Part shown: positions 1 through 7,444 of the stretch, piece after piece
How the letters are laid out: the number at the start of each line of letters is the position of its first letter
Position numbering within the stretch: position 1 is the stretch's first letter
Source of the DNA: an uncultured Bacteroidales bacterium
GTDB taxonomy: Bacteria; Bacteroidota; Bacteroidia; Bacteroidales; Paludibacteraceae
Assembly: GCA_900556095.1 (NCBI GenBank)
Contig: USNU01000051.1
Location: 1 to 8,379 of the forward strand
Length of the DNA: 8,379 bases
Direction: 5' to 3'
Translations under genes and position numbers: made by a program
Notes under the pieces: model-generated
Databases searched by the model: none
What the model was told of the DNA's origin: nothing
The model's input: only the letters and a program-made list of their open reading frames with translations

Positions 1-1
1 C

Positions 2-1063
2 GGCTCCGACCTCGTTCTGCCAGATATGGAGCACCCCATAGTAGAGCAAACGGGCAAAACTTTTGTTGTCCGTACCGACCTCATCTACAATACGTTTTTC
101 TTCATTTCGCGCGCTGAGGAACTTATCAATTCGCAACGCGATGAGCATGGACGTTTTGCTGCCCGTTTCTCTATTCTCGGACAGGGCAACAACCTCGAAA
201 TACCCCTTGTGGACGAGTATTCGCGTATTTTGATGAAGTTGCTTGATATGCCTCTTCCGCAACCGCGCTACGCACATATTTACCTCACCCACGATGTCGA
301 TATTCTCGACTATTATCGACACTTGCGTGGGGCATTGGGCGGTATTCGCCGTGGACATATACGCGATGTCTTTTCTTCTCTGACAGATATTCATCGCGAC
401 CCTGCCTACACTTTTCCATGGATGGTGGAACAAGACGCCAAAGTGCCGACTGCCGATACTATTTATTTTGTTAAACATACCGCAGGCAAAGGATTCGACT
501 ATCCGCAATACAATACTAACGGACACGATTTCAATCGGTTAGCCTCTATGCTCAGTCGTTCCGGAGCCAAATTAGGGCTCCATTCGAGTTACTATGGACT
601 GCCCGACAATGGCAAACAAGCGGACTATTTCCGTACTATTCTTGCCCCTGCTTGTCCACTCCACAGAAGCCACTACCTGCGTTGCTCGATTGACAATATG
701 CAGCGTCTTGCAGACCTCGGTTTTACCGATGATTTCTCCATGGCGTTTCCCGACCGCGCGGGTTTCCGTCTCCAAACCACCCGTCCGGTGCGATGGATTA
801 ACCCTAAGACGCTGACGCTCACCGCATTAACACTACACCCGCTCACGCTGATGGACTGCACGTTGAGCAATCCCAACTACATGAACCTCTCCGAAGACGA
901 AGCCTATTTCTTCTCCGAGCAACTCCTCGACCGTGTCCGCCACCATGCCGGTGATGTAACTCTGTTATGGCATAATAATCGTTTCTTTGATGGTTCATAC
1001 CACGAGACACTATACCCCAAATTGCTCAAAGGACTACGGCATTACTCACACCACAATGACTAA
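2..1063 (+). CDS. Polysaccharide deacetylase-like protein (DUF7033/NodB-type), 5' truncated
   Basis: The frame is open to the left edge (codons before the first ATG at 26 read GSDLVLPD), and the family normally has more N-terminal sequence, so the true start lies outside the window. Numbered from the Met at 26: residues 1-80 resemble the N-terminal DUF7033 region of Bacteroidetes polysaccharide deacetylases. LTHDVD (87-92) is the metal-site aspartate motif of the NodB fold. GLHSSYYG (184-191) is the His motif, followed by RSHYLR (214-219), the FPDRAGFR block (241-248) and LWHNNRF near the C terminus (314-320). By family these enzymes hydrolyse N-acetyl groups of glycans, but this subgroup is poorly characterised and activity is inferred. 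The canonical second His of the HxxxH motif is not seen: position 190 is Tyr. The stop overlaps the next start by 8 bp, so the gene is probably in an operon with a glycosyltransferase, pointing to surface or capsular glycan synthesis. Confidence 0.85.
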   Translation, partial: GSDLVLPDMEHPIVEQTGKTFVVRTDLIYNTFFFISRAEELINSQRDEHGRFAARFSILGQGNNLEIPLVDEYSRILMKLLDMPLPQPRYAHIYLTHDVDILDYYRHLRGALGGIRRGHIRDVFSSLTDIHRDPAYTFPWMVEQDAKVPTADTIYFVKHTAGKGFDYPQYNTNGHDFNRLASMLSRSGAKLGLHSSYYGLPDNGKQADYFRTILAPACPLHRSHYLRCSIDNMQRLADLGFTDDFSMAFPDRAGFRLQTTRPVRWINPKTLTLTALTLHPLTLMDCTLSNPNYMNLSEDEAYFFSEQLLDRVRHHAGDVTLLWHNNRFFDGSYHETLYPKLLKGLRHYSHHND

Positions 1064-2747
1064 ACGTATCCTCATACTCACAGACCCGTACGGGAAACCC
1101 GCTTACGCTCCGCGTTTGCGCTATCTGTGTGATTATCTGACGAATAATGGATATGATATAGTTGTTTATACCGAGCAGTTTCAAGCACACGACTTTGCAC
1201 ATACCTACCCGATTTACGAGAAACCGTCTTATCGCAATCAACTCCAATGGGCTATCCGTTCACTCTGGTCGTTGTTTACCGATTGGCGCAATCGCAGTTT
1301 CTCCCATTGGCTGCAAGAACAAACAAAGGCACAACATTTTGACCTTGTTTTCTGCACCACATTTTCTACCTTTCCACTACGGGCAGCGTACGAAATAGCA
1401 CAGAAAAAACATATTCCGCTTTTTGTGGATATACGCGACTTGGACGAACAAGTTCCCGATGCACAATACCAATCGCATCGCCAATGGTGGGCACGCCATT
1501 TCCGAAAATGGTATCAGGCAGTGAATATCCGTCGCCGCAATCGTGTATTGTATAAGGCAGATTGTATCACTACCGTATCGCCATGGCATGTGGATTTTCT
1601 ACATCAATTTAATAAAAATGTACACCTCATCTACAATGGTTTTGACCCCATACAATTTTACGCAAAAGATGTTGTAAGTGACTCATTTTTAATCACCTAC
1701 ATCGGTAAAATATACGAATTTCAAGATATTTCGCTCGTAGAGCAGGCTATTAGAGAACTCAATCTCCCCGATGTACAATTGAATCTGCATACTCCGGACC
1801 ACAATACTATTCCTATCACTTCTGTTGGTAGCGAGTTGCGCAAAAGCAGTATGGCTGTAGTGTTGACCAATCCTTCGGCGAAAGGTATGATGACAACCAA
1901 GTTTTTTGAGGCACTCGGATGCGAGAAACCAATTTTGTGCGTACCATCTGACGAAGGGTGCTTGGCACAGACTATTAGGGATACTCATGCGGGTATTGCC
2001 ACATCGGATATAGGGGAAATCAAGGCGTTTATCTTGGACAAATACCACGAATGGCAACAAAACGGCTATACGCACCAACCCGTTATCAATAAGAAACAAT
2101 TCTCCCGCCAGCACCAAGCGGAACAATTTGAGCAACTTTTTTTATCCCTGCCCGAAGAACATTCCCGCCCATTGCTGACAGACATCTGTTGGACACTATA
2201 CCGCTCCAATACCACCTTTGATTTCTTAGATAGTATCATTGTGGCACCACGCTACAGACGTATGCGGCATTTCTTTACCACCCGTTTCGGAAAATACAGC
2301 AACCTGTTGTTACTCAAAGTATTCCGTATTGATTTGCAACGTTCGTTGGCTCTGCGTTATATCCGTCATTTGGATAAAGATACCCTGTTAGACAAAGCAC
2401 ATACATTCTACAACACCTATTTGGAGCCGCGAAAGAACGAGGAAGTATTCCGTATCCTACGAGAACGACAAATTATATTGGCCTCGGGGACAATAGATGT
2501 AATTGCCCAAACCATTGCCGAACAACTCCACCCAACCGCAGTTCATTCATCGCATATACTGAAACATCACCTGCTTGACACATACCACGATTTTGATATT
2601 ATCACTGACAATACTGCCGATCTACCACTTATCCGCAAAGCACATCACGCCTATATTGTTGTGTATAACGACTTGCCCCGTTGGCAAAAAATGACAAAAG
2701 ACCTACAAAACACAGAATTTATCCATGCAAACGGAACCAAATATTAG
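1056..2747 (+). CDS. GT4-like glycosyltransferase fused to C-terminal HAD-type hydrolase domain
   Basis: 563 aa from the ATG at 1056. An in-frame ATG at 987 would add 23 residues inside the upstream gene; I prefer 1056 because MTKRILILTDPYG begins directly with the first Rossmann strand and gives an 8-bp overlap. Residues 1-365 look like a GT-B glycosyltransferase. The N-terminal part includes APRLRYLCDYL, DLVFCTT and a TTVSPWHVDFL segment followed by IYNGFD. The donor half has ITYIGKI and then TTKFFEALGCEKPIL, with K282 and E285 in the positions typical of GT4 donor binding. Residues 370-563 look like a HAD domain of SerB type: motif I DICWT (D376, C378, T380), a helical cap, motif II LASGT (S477-T479) and motif IV TDNTADLPL (D518, D522). 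The usual second Asp of motif I is Cys here. The protein is probably cytoplasmic; donor and acceptor are unknown. It overlaps the next gene by 23 bp. Confidence 0.85.
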   Translation: MTKRILILTDPYGKPAYAPRLRYLCDYLTNNGYDIVVYTEQFQAHDFAHTYPIYEKPSYRNQLQWAIRSLWSLFTDWRNRSFSHWLQEQTKAQHFDLVFCTTFSTFPLRAAYEIAQKKHIPLFVDIRDLDEQVPDAQYQSHRQWWARHFRKWYQAVNIRRRNRVLYKADCITTVSPWHVDFLHQFNKNVHLIYNGFDPIQFYAKDVVSDSFLITYIGKIYEFQDISLVEQAIRELNLPDVQLNLHTPDHNTIPITSVGSELRKSSMAVVLTNPSAKGMMTTKFFEALGCEKPILCVPSDEGCLAQTIRDTHAGIATSDIGEIKAFILDKYHEWQQNGYTHQPVINKKQFSRQHQAEQFEQLFLSLPEEHSRPLLTDICWTLYRSNTTFDFLDSIIVAPRYRRMRHFFTTRFGKYSNLLLLKVFRIDLQRSLALRYIRHLDKDTLLDKAHTFYNTYLEPRKNEEVFRILRERQIILASGTIDVIAQTIAEQLHPTAVHSSHILKHHLLDTYHDFDIITDNTADLPLIRKAHHAYIVVYNDLPRWQKMTKDLQNTEFIHANGTKY

Positions 2748-3588
2748 ACCACGATTTGCAAGCAAACAAATACCGCAACGGGTGTTTTATCTCCCCTTTG
2801 CATATTATTATCGTGTGCGTTTGGGAACACCGGCTAAACTTCTATCATGGGGGCTGATTTACCTTTTTCCGACTGCATTTTATTCTTGTTTGGCAGCAGA
2901 CGGAATGTCTCCTGCTTTTCTATGCAATTATATCTTATTGCTATTTGCGGTTTTTACTCTATATGAGACCGGCTATATCTACAACGATACATTTGCCACA
3001 CGTAAAGAAGCGGATCCTTCCATACGTCTATATCCTGATAATCTGCAATACTTTTATGCCCACTACCCAACCATCATTGTTGCGCGCATAATGTTTGTTA
3101 TCTGTGTATTGATTATTCTATTGTGTCTCCACCCTACTCCGCTATGGTGGCTAACAAGCCTTTCCGTATTGCTCATTGCACCCATATTCTATACCTACAA
3201 CCGGATACGCAACCGTTACAACGTGTTTCTCTATCCGCTGTTGGTTTTCTCACGCTATATTCCTTTCCTAATTCCATACTTGAATAGCAACAATATACAA
3301 TATATAGGATGGTTGTTTCTTTCTTTCCCATTACTCAATGCCATAGAGCGTTTCTCTATGCCGCGCTACCGCTACCCGCTGATACGCTGTCTGATTCCAA
3401 ACGAGGAAACCAAATCCCTTTTCCGTGCGGCCTATTATGTATTGACTAGTATGGTGGCAACACTGGTATTACTGAACGGCCATTGTTCTCTATTGCCGTT
3501 GATTCCTATGTATATATTAGGTGCGTATCGTCTTGCTATATATATACTCACACGTTTCTACACACCTAAGAATTATCTGAAAGGATGA
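2725..3588 (+). CDS. Multi-pass membrane protein, divergent UbiA-like prenyltransferase
   Basis: 287 aa, very hydrophobic. About eight membrane segments are visible near residues 39-57, 65-83, 117-135, 139-158, 167-186, 191-206, 235-251 and 256-277. Directly after the second segment comes YIYNDTFATRKEADP (84-98), which resembles the first NDxxDxxxD motif of UbiA prenyltransferases: N87 and D88 are kept, the third acidic position is A91, and E95/D97 lie near the fourth. After the fourth segment, YTYNRIRNRYN followed by LYPLLVFSRY resembles the YSxxLKR stretch of the decaprenyl-phosphate phosphoribosyltransferase branch. UbiA enzymes transfer acceptors onto polyprenyl (di)phosphates; the assignment here is inference from topology and partial motifs, and the protein may be inactive or use another substrate. 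It starts inside the preceding GT-HAD gene and its TGA overlaps the next ATG (ATGA). In some bacteria UbiA and HAD domains are fused, which fits the neighbourhood. A hypothetical envelope membrane protein is the fallback call. Confidence 0.62.
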   Translation: MQTEPNIRPRFASKQIPQRVFYLPFAYYYRVRLGTPAKLLSWGLIYLFPTAFYSCLAADGMSPAFLCNYILLLFAVFTLYETGYIYNDTFATRKEADPSIRLYPDNLQYFYAHYPTIIVARIMFVICVLIILLCLHPTPLWWLTSLSVLLIAPIFYTYNRIRNRYNVFLYPLLVFSRYIPFLIPYLNSNNIQYIGWLFLSFPLLNAIERFSMPRYRYPLIRCLIPNEETKSLFRAAYYVLTSMVATLVLLNGHCSLLPLIPMYILGAYRLAIYILTRFYTPKNYLKG

Positions 3589-5288
3589 AAGGACTATCCA
3601 AATACAAGCAAACTGGTATCTGTATTTTGCTATGGTTGATACTGCTGATACCCAATATCTTTGCCCTGTTTGCAGCCGAGGACTTGCACGTGTCTTTTAT
3701 CAAGACAGCAGGTTATCTACTCATTACAGCAGGTTGCCTGTTACTGCCCGCCTTTGTATTCAAATCCCGAACCTATTTTCTTTTAGAGGGGGGAGTGTGC
3801 CTATTCTTTGCCCCGATTGAACTTGCCAGTCTGCATCTGAATCATCGCCCGACATCGGACTTGTTTCTGCAATCAGTATTCGCCACCAATCCCCAGGAAG
3901 CCGCCGAGGTAGTTATGTCCGTATGGTGGCTATGTATTATCGTCCTTGCCATATGGATAGCCTATTTTATCTTGGCCAACCGTTTAGACAATAGGTATAT
4001 TTTTACCCCCCAAGTAAATTATTGCGGTATAAGCGGAGTGTTACTGCTATTAGTAGCCTTATATGGTACGATGTGGTTCAGCGTGTATCAACACCGTCAT
4101 GAACTGCCCGACCGCAACATATTCGGGCGGGCATGGGAATCCACTATGGTCAAATGGGATAAGATCTATCCATACAATATCTATCGCGGGTGCGGGTATC
4201 TCCTGCAAGAAAAACACAAAGCAAAGCAAATGCAGCAGGAGATACAGTCTTTCTCGTTTGGCATTCAGCCAAAAGACTCTATCGGGAACGAATTGTATAT
4301 TTTGTTTATAGGCGAATCTTCACGGTATGACCATTGGGGTATCAACGGGTATGAACGCAACACATCGCCCCAACTTTCTTCTATTCCCAATGTGGTTTCC
4401 TATTCCTCCGTCTATTCGCAAGCCAACCTGACAATGCACTCAGTGCCATTGTTGCTTACCCGCGCCACTGCAGCGACCGCTGATATTCAGAACAAAGAAA
4501 AAGGACTGACTGATGCTTTTGCCGAAGCTGGCTATACTACGGCTTTTATTACACGCAACGAGACCACTAGTTTTATCAATCGAACGATGAATGATTGCAA
4601 CTATCACTATGCTTTCTCACAACTTTTGGATATTGATTTTGCCAACGATTGCGACAGTTATGACTCAGATATACTTACCAAAGTGCGTGAAGCCCGCACC
4701 AACACGGGACAAATGATGGTTCTTCACTCTCTGGGCAGCCACTACAAATATAGTCTCCGCTACCCAATCAGTGAGAACATATTTACCCCTTCCTTCGGCC
4801 GAACAGATAGCTATCGTTTGATGAATGAGACACACAAACCGCTCATTATCAACGCATACGATAATACTATTCACTATACCGACAAGGTACTCGGGGACTT
4901 GATTGCATACGTAGATTCGCTACAGATACCTGCTGTGATATTATACATTTCTGACCACGGTGAGAGTTTCTGGGATGATGAACACAAATTCTCTATGCAC
5001 GGCTCATACATTCCGGTCGAAGCCGAGTACCATGTACCCTTTTTCGTTTGGTATTCAGCCCAATATGCACAACTGCATCCCAATAAGGTACAGCAAATCA
5101 TCGCTAATCAGCACCAACCTGTCACATCACAAGTAGTATTCCATTCCCTATCGGATATGGCAGATATACATACTATTGCAGATAGTACATATAGCATTTG
5201 TTCTCCATATCTACAATCCCAAGATACCATTACCGTCATCTCCGGCGGTGGACAATTGACAGATTTTATAATTTCTACATACAACTAA
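3585..5288 (+). CDS. EptA/MCR-family phosphoethanolamine transferase, sulfatase fold
   Basis: 567 aa, close to family length. Five N-terminal membrane segments lie near residues 11-30, 42-60, 64-84, 113-131 and 148-168, followed by a periplasmic alkaline-phosphatase/sulfatase-fold domain from about 235. Catalytic residues of the EptA/MCR family are visible: E244 in IGESSRYDHWGINGYERNTSP, the putative Thr nucleophile T283 in LTMHSVP exactly 39 residues later (same spacing as E246/T285 in MCR-1), the HSLGSH block (H381, H386), D457-H458 in ISDHGES, and H472 in MHGSY. Family members move phosphoethanolamine from phosphatidylethanolamine to lipid A or other surface glycans at the periplasmic face of the inner membrane, lowering negative charge. 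The acceptor here is unknown: lipid A or the glycan made by the upstream genes are both possible. The start overlaps the previous stop as ATGA, suggesting translational coupling. This is a transferase rather than a true sulfatase, because no C/S-x-P-x-R sulfatase motif is seen. Confidence 0.9.
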   Translation: MKGLSKYKQTGICILLWLILLIPNIFALFAAEDLHVSFIKTAGYLLITAGCLLLPAFVFKSRTYFLLEGGVCLFFAPIELASLHLNHRPTSDLFLQSVFATNPQEAAEVVMSVWWLCIIVLAIWIAYFILANRLDNRYIFTPQVNYCGISGVLLLLVALYGTMWFSVYQHRHELPDRNIFGRAWESTMVKWDKIYPYNIYRGCGYLLQEKHKAKQMQQEIQSFSFGIQPKDSIGNELYILFIGESSRYDHWGINGYERNTSPQLSSIPNVVSYSSVYSQANLTMHSVPLLLTRATAATADIQNKEKGLTDAFAEAGYTTAFITRNETTSFINRTMNDCNYHYAFSQLLDIDFANDCDSYDSDILTKVREARTNTGQMMVLHSLGSHYKYSLRYPISENIFTPSFGRTDSYRLMNETHKPLIINAYDNTIHYTDKVLGDLIAYVDSLQIPAVILYISDHGESFWDDEHKFSMHGSYIPVEAEYHVPFFVWYSAQYAQLHPNKVQQIIANQHQPVTSQVVFHSLSDMADIHTIADSTYSICSPYLQSQDTITVISGGGQLTDFIISTYN

Positions 5289-5302
5289 TCAATCAACACT
5301 AT

Positions 5303-7414
5303 ATGAACAAGTTACACTCTATACTTTTTTTACTCTTTGCGGGAATATCGCATATTTTTGCGACCACCTATTATGCCGCGCCTAATGGTTCCGGGGACGG
5401 CAAGACCTACGACACCCCTTGTTCATTGAGCAAGGGGATCAACAGCCTCCGGCAAGGAGGCGACACGTTGTATCTGCTCAATGGACAATATGATCTAGAC
5501 AAAACCACCATCAGCTACAAAAACGGTGCTGCAGGGCAATATATTGTTATATCAGGTTATCCCAATGAGAAAGTCATTTTAGACTTTCGTCGTACGGCTT
5601 ATGGTACACGCGGACTGCAAATAGCCGAGACCTGCACCTATCTACATATCAAAGATTTAACACTTCGTTATTCGGGAAAGAATAACCTCTACAATGAGGG
5701 CAGCAACTGCCTTTTTGAGAATCTCGATATTTACGGCTCTGCAGATACGGGATGCCAGATGAAAAAAGGAGGAAACAACATTATCAAAAACGTGGATTCG
5801 CACGATAACTTTGACTATGAGTTGGACAAATCCGGTAATTTGACTCAATGCGACTTTGGTGGTAACGCCGATGGATTCGCCGATAAACAATTCACGGGCA
5901 ACGGCAATCACTACATCGGTTGTCGCAGTTGGAACAACTCGGACGACGGGTGGGACTTTTTTCAACGCGTTTCCAATTCCGAAACCATCATAGAGGGGTG
6001 TATCTGCTACAAGAACGGTCCTGCCTATTACGATATGCGCAATCACCCTCGTTATCAGACAGATAAGGCATGGTTCGATCAATTCAAAGACGGCAAAACA
6101 GTTACGGATGCAGACGGCAACGAAGTAACGGTTACACTTGACAAGTATCCAAACATGGGAAATGGTAATGGGTTCAAATTAGGTGGCGGAAGTACAATAC
6201 ATAATGTGTTGGTTCACCATTGTCTGTCTGTAGCAAATACAGTGAAGGGCTATGACCAAAACAGCGATGCCGGGGCTGTGCGATTATACAACAACACCGC
6301 CTATATGAACAATTCGGACTATAGTTTTTATAATGCCAATGGTTGCAGTCTGGATATACAGAATTGTATCAGTTTTCAGCCTAAAGGCAAGAATACGTTT
6401 GACAGCAGAATCGTGCAAGTAAGCAACAATAACTCGTGGTCGAGCGGGTTCAGTGTGTCAGCAGCGGATTTTCTGTCGTTGGATACAGCGGAAATTACCG
6501 CACCCCGCCTTGTTGACGGTAGCATAGCAGAAGGGTTGTTGCTGCATTTGAGTGAAGGTTCTGCACTCATTGATGCGGGCAACGATGTAGGATTAGACTA
6601 TATGGGTGATGCACCCGACCTCGGTTGCTATGAGACCATAGGCGAAAATCCACAACCAATCACCGGACACACAATAGCATATATCACTACGCCGGGCAGC
6701 GAGGAAGATAATGCTATTCTCAACCGCTTGCGTCAGAACGATTCACTCTCTATCAAGATAGTGAATGCCGGTTCGGCTTCTTCCGATTTTTCCAAATATG
6801 AGTTGCTGATTATCAGTCCGAAACCCAATAGCAGTGCAAGTGTATTCACGGTGTTGAAAGGGTATGACAGACCTATGTTGGTACTCAAACCGTTCCTATT
6901 CAAAAGCAGTGTATGGAATTGGGGAAACGCTATCAATACACAAGATTTGTCCGTTGTAGTAAGCGACACCACACATGCCTTGTTCCACAACATTATTTTT
7001 GGCAACAAACAGACTATCAATCTATTTGAGACTTGCACAACCAATGCCCTAACGGCTATCGGTGATTGGACAGGGAATACATCGGGAATCGTCTCGTTAG
7101 GTGCGCCCGTTTCACATCCCGACTACACAACTATCGCTGATATGCCTGCCGGGACAACTCTCAACGGCACGACACTGCCACAGCGTTTGGTGATGATTGG
7201 CGTGTCGGAATACAGCACCGCAGACCTAACCGAAACAGGGCTGCAAATTATAGAGAATGCAGTTTGTTACCTCCTTGGAATTTCTCATCCCGATGACACT
7301 ACCAATCTTATGCAACCTGCCATTGTTCCTCAGGCAATGAAAATACTGACAGATCAAGGCATAGTTATTATACGCGATAGAAAACGCTATACGATTTTGG
7401 GAAGTTGCATATAG
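5303..7414 (+). CDS. Secreted PL9-type pectate lyase-like beta-helix protein with extra C-terminal domain
   Basis: 703 aa from the ATG at 5303. An upstream in-frame ATG at 5198 lies inside the transferase gene and would bury the signal peptide, so 5303 is preferred. Residues 1-20 are a signal peptide ending ISHIFA, then TTYYAAPNGSGDGKTYDTP, the typical opening of secreted beta-helix lyases. Residues 21-445 form a right-handed beta-helix. The calcium and base residues of PL9 (Pel9A: D209, D233, D234, D237, K273) match D190 (GGNADGFADK), D214, D215 and D218 (NNSDDGWDFF) and K292 (GNGFKLGG). Such enzymes cleave pectate/polygalacturonate by beta-elimination, so an active extracellular or periplasmic lyase is likely, though the substrate may differ. 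Residues about 456-660 are a separate alpha/beta domain that vaguely recalls ThuA/flavodoxin-like folds; its role is unknown. The last 25 residues (KILTDQGIVIIRDRKRY, then TILG) resemble a tail common on exported Bacteroidales proteins. It follows the transferase stop by 14 bp. Confidence 0.88.
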   Translation: MNKLHSILFLLFAGISHIFATTYYAAPNGSGDGKTYDTPCSLSKGINSLRQGGDTLYLLNGQYDLDKTTISYKNGAAGQYIVISGYPNEKVILDFRRTAYGTRGLQIAETCTYLHIKDLTLRYSGKNNLYNEGSNCLFENLDIYGSADTGCQMKKGGNNIIKNVDSHDNFDYELDKSGNLTQCDFGGNADGFADKQFTGNGNHYIGCRSWNNSDDGWDFFQRVSNSETIIEGCICYKNGPAYYDMRNHPRYQTDKAWFDQFKDGKTVTDADGNEVTVTLDKYPNMGNGNGFKLGGGSTIHNVLVHHCLSVANTVKGYDQNSDAGAVRLYNNTAYMNNSDYSFYNANGCSLDIQNCISFQPKGKNTFDSRIVQVSNNNSWSSGFSVSAADFLSLDTAEITAPRLVDGSIAEGLLLHLSEGSALIDAGNDVGLDYMGDAPDLGCYETIGENPQPITGHTIAYITTPGSEEDNAILNRLRQNDSLSIKIVNAGSASSDFSKYELLIISPKPNSSASVFTVLKGYDRPMLVLKPFLFKSSVWNWGNAINTQDLSVVVSDTTHALFHNIIFGNKQTINLFETCTTNALTAIGDWTGNTSGIVSLGAPVSHPDYTTIADMPAGTTLNGTTLPQRLVMIGVSEYSTADLTETGLQIIENAVCYLLGISHPDDTTNLMQPAIVPQAMKILTDQGIVIIRDRKRYTILGSCI
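5415..5437 (+). repeat. Strong intragenic inverted repeat (hairpin) early in lyase gene
   Basis: CCCCTTGTTC (5415-5424) and GAGCAAGGGG (5428-5437) can pair as a 10-bp stem with nine Watson-Crick pairs and one G-U pair (5422 with 5430), closed by a 3-nt ATT loop. It sits about 112 nt after the start codon within codons 38-45 of the lyase gene. No T tract follows, so it is not an ordinary intrinsic terminator. It could influence message stability or translation, or be chance. Confidence 0.55.
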
Positions 7415-7444
7415 CAATATACAATATTTATTAAATTAGAAGCG

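Noticed and set aside
987..1055. N-terminal extension of the GT-HAD gene from the ATG at 987
   Set aside because: The extra 23 residues lie wholly within the deacetylase-like gene and do not look like a family N terminus. MTKRILIL starts the first strand directly.
1689..2135. 148-codon open frame on the minus strand, and others such as 5657-6082 minus
   Set aside because: They are antisense shadows of well-supported genes, with no recognisable domain and composition that looks like reverse-complemented coding sequence.
3788..4011. Runs of six G (3788-3793) and six C (4006-4011) in the phosphoethanolamine transferase gene, and T7 runs at 2137-2143 and 5325-5331
   Set aside because: They are too short to argue for phase variation, and all reading frames are intact across them.
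4315..4323. Ser245 of GESSR considered as the nucleophile of the phosphoethanolamine transferase
   Set aside because: In EptA/MCR enzymes the Glu of this motif is a zinc ligand and the nucleophilic Thr lies 39-40 residues later. T283 fits that position, so the active site is canonical.
5198..5302. N-terminal extension of the lyase from an upstream in-frame ATG
   Set aside because: It overlaps the transferase gene by about 90 bp and would place 35 charged and aromatic residues before an evident signal peptide. The ATG at 5303 is far more plausible.
7415..7444. AT-rich 30-bp gap before the cysteine desulfidase-like gene, with a small inverted repeat (AATAT-ACA-ATATT, 7416-7428) and a TATACAAT-like stretch
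   Set aside because: The stem is only 5 A/T pairs with no T tract, so it is no terminator. No convincing Bacteroidetes TAnnTTTG -7 box with a TTTG -33 box at proper spacing was found, so I do not call a promoter.
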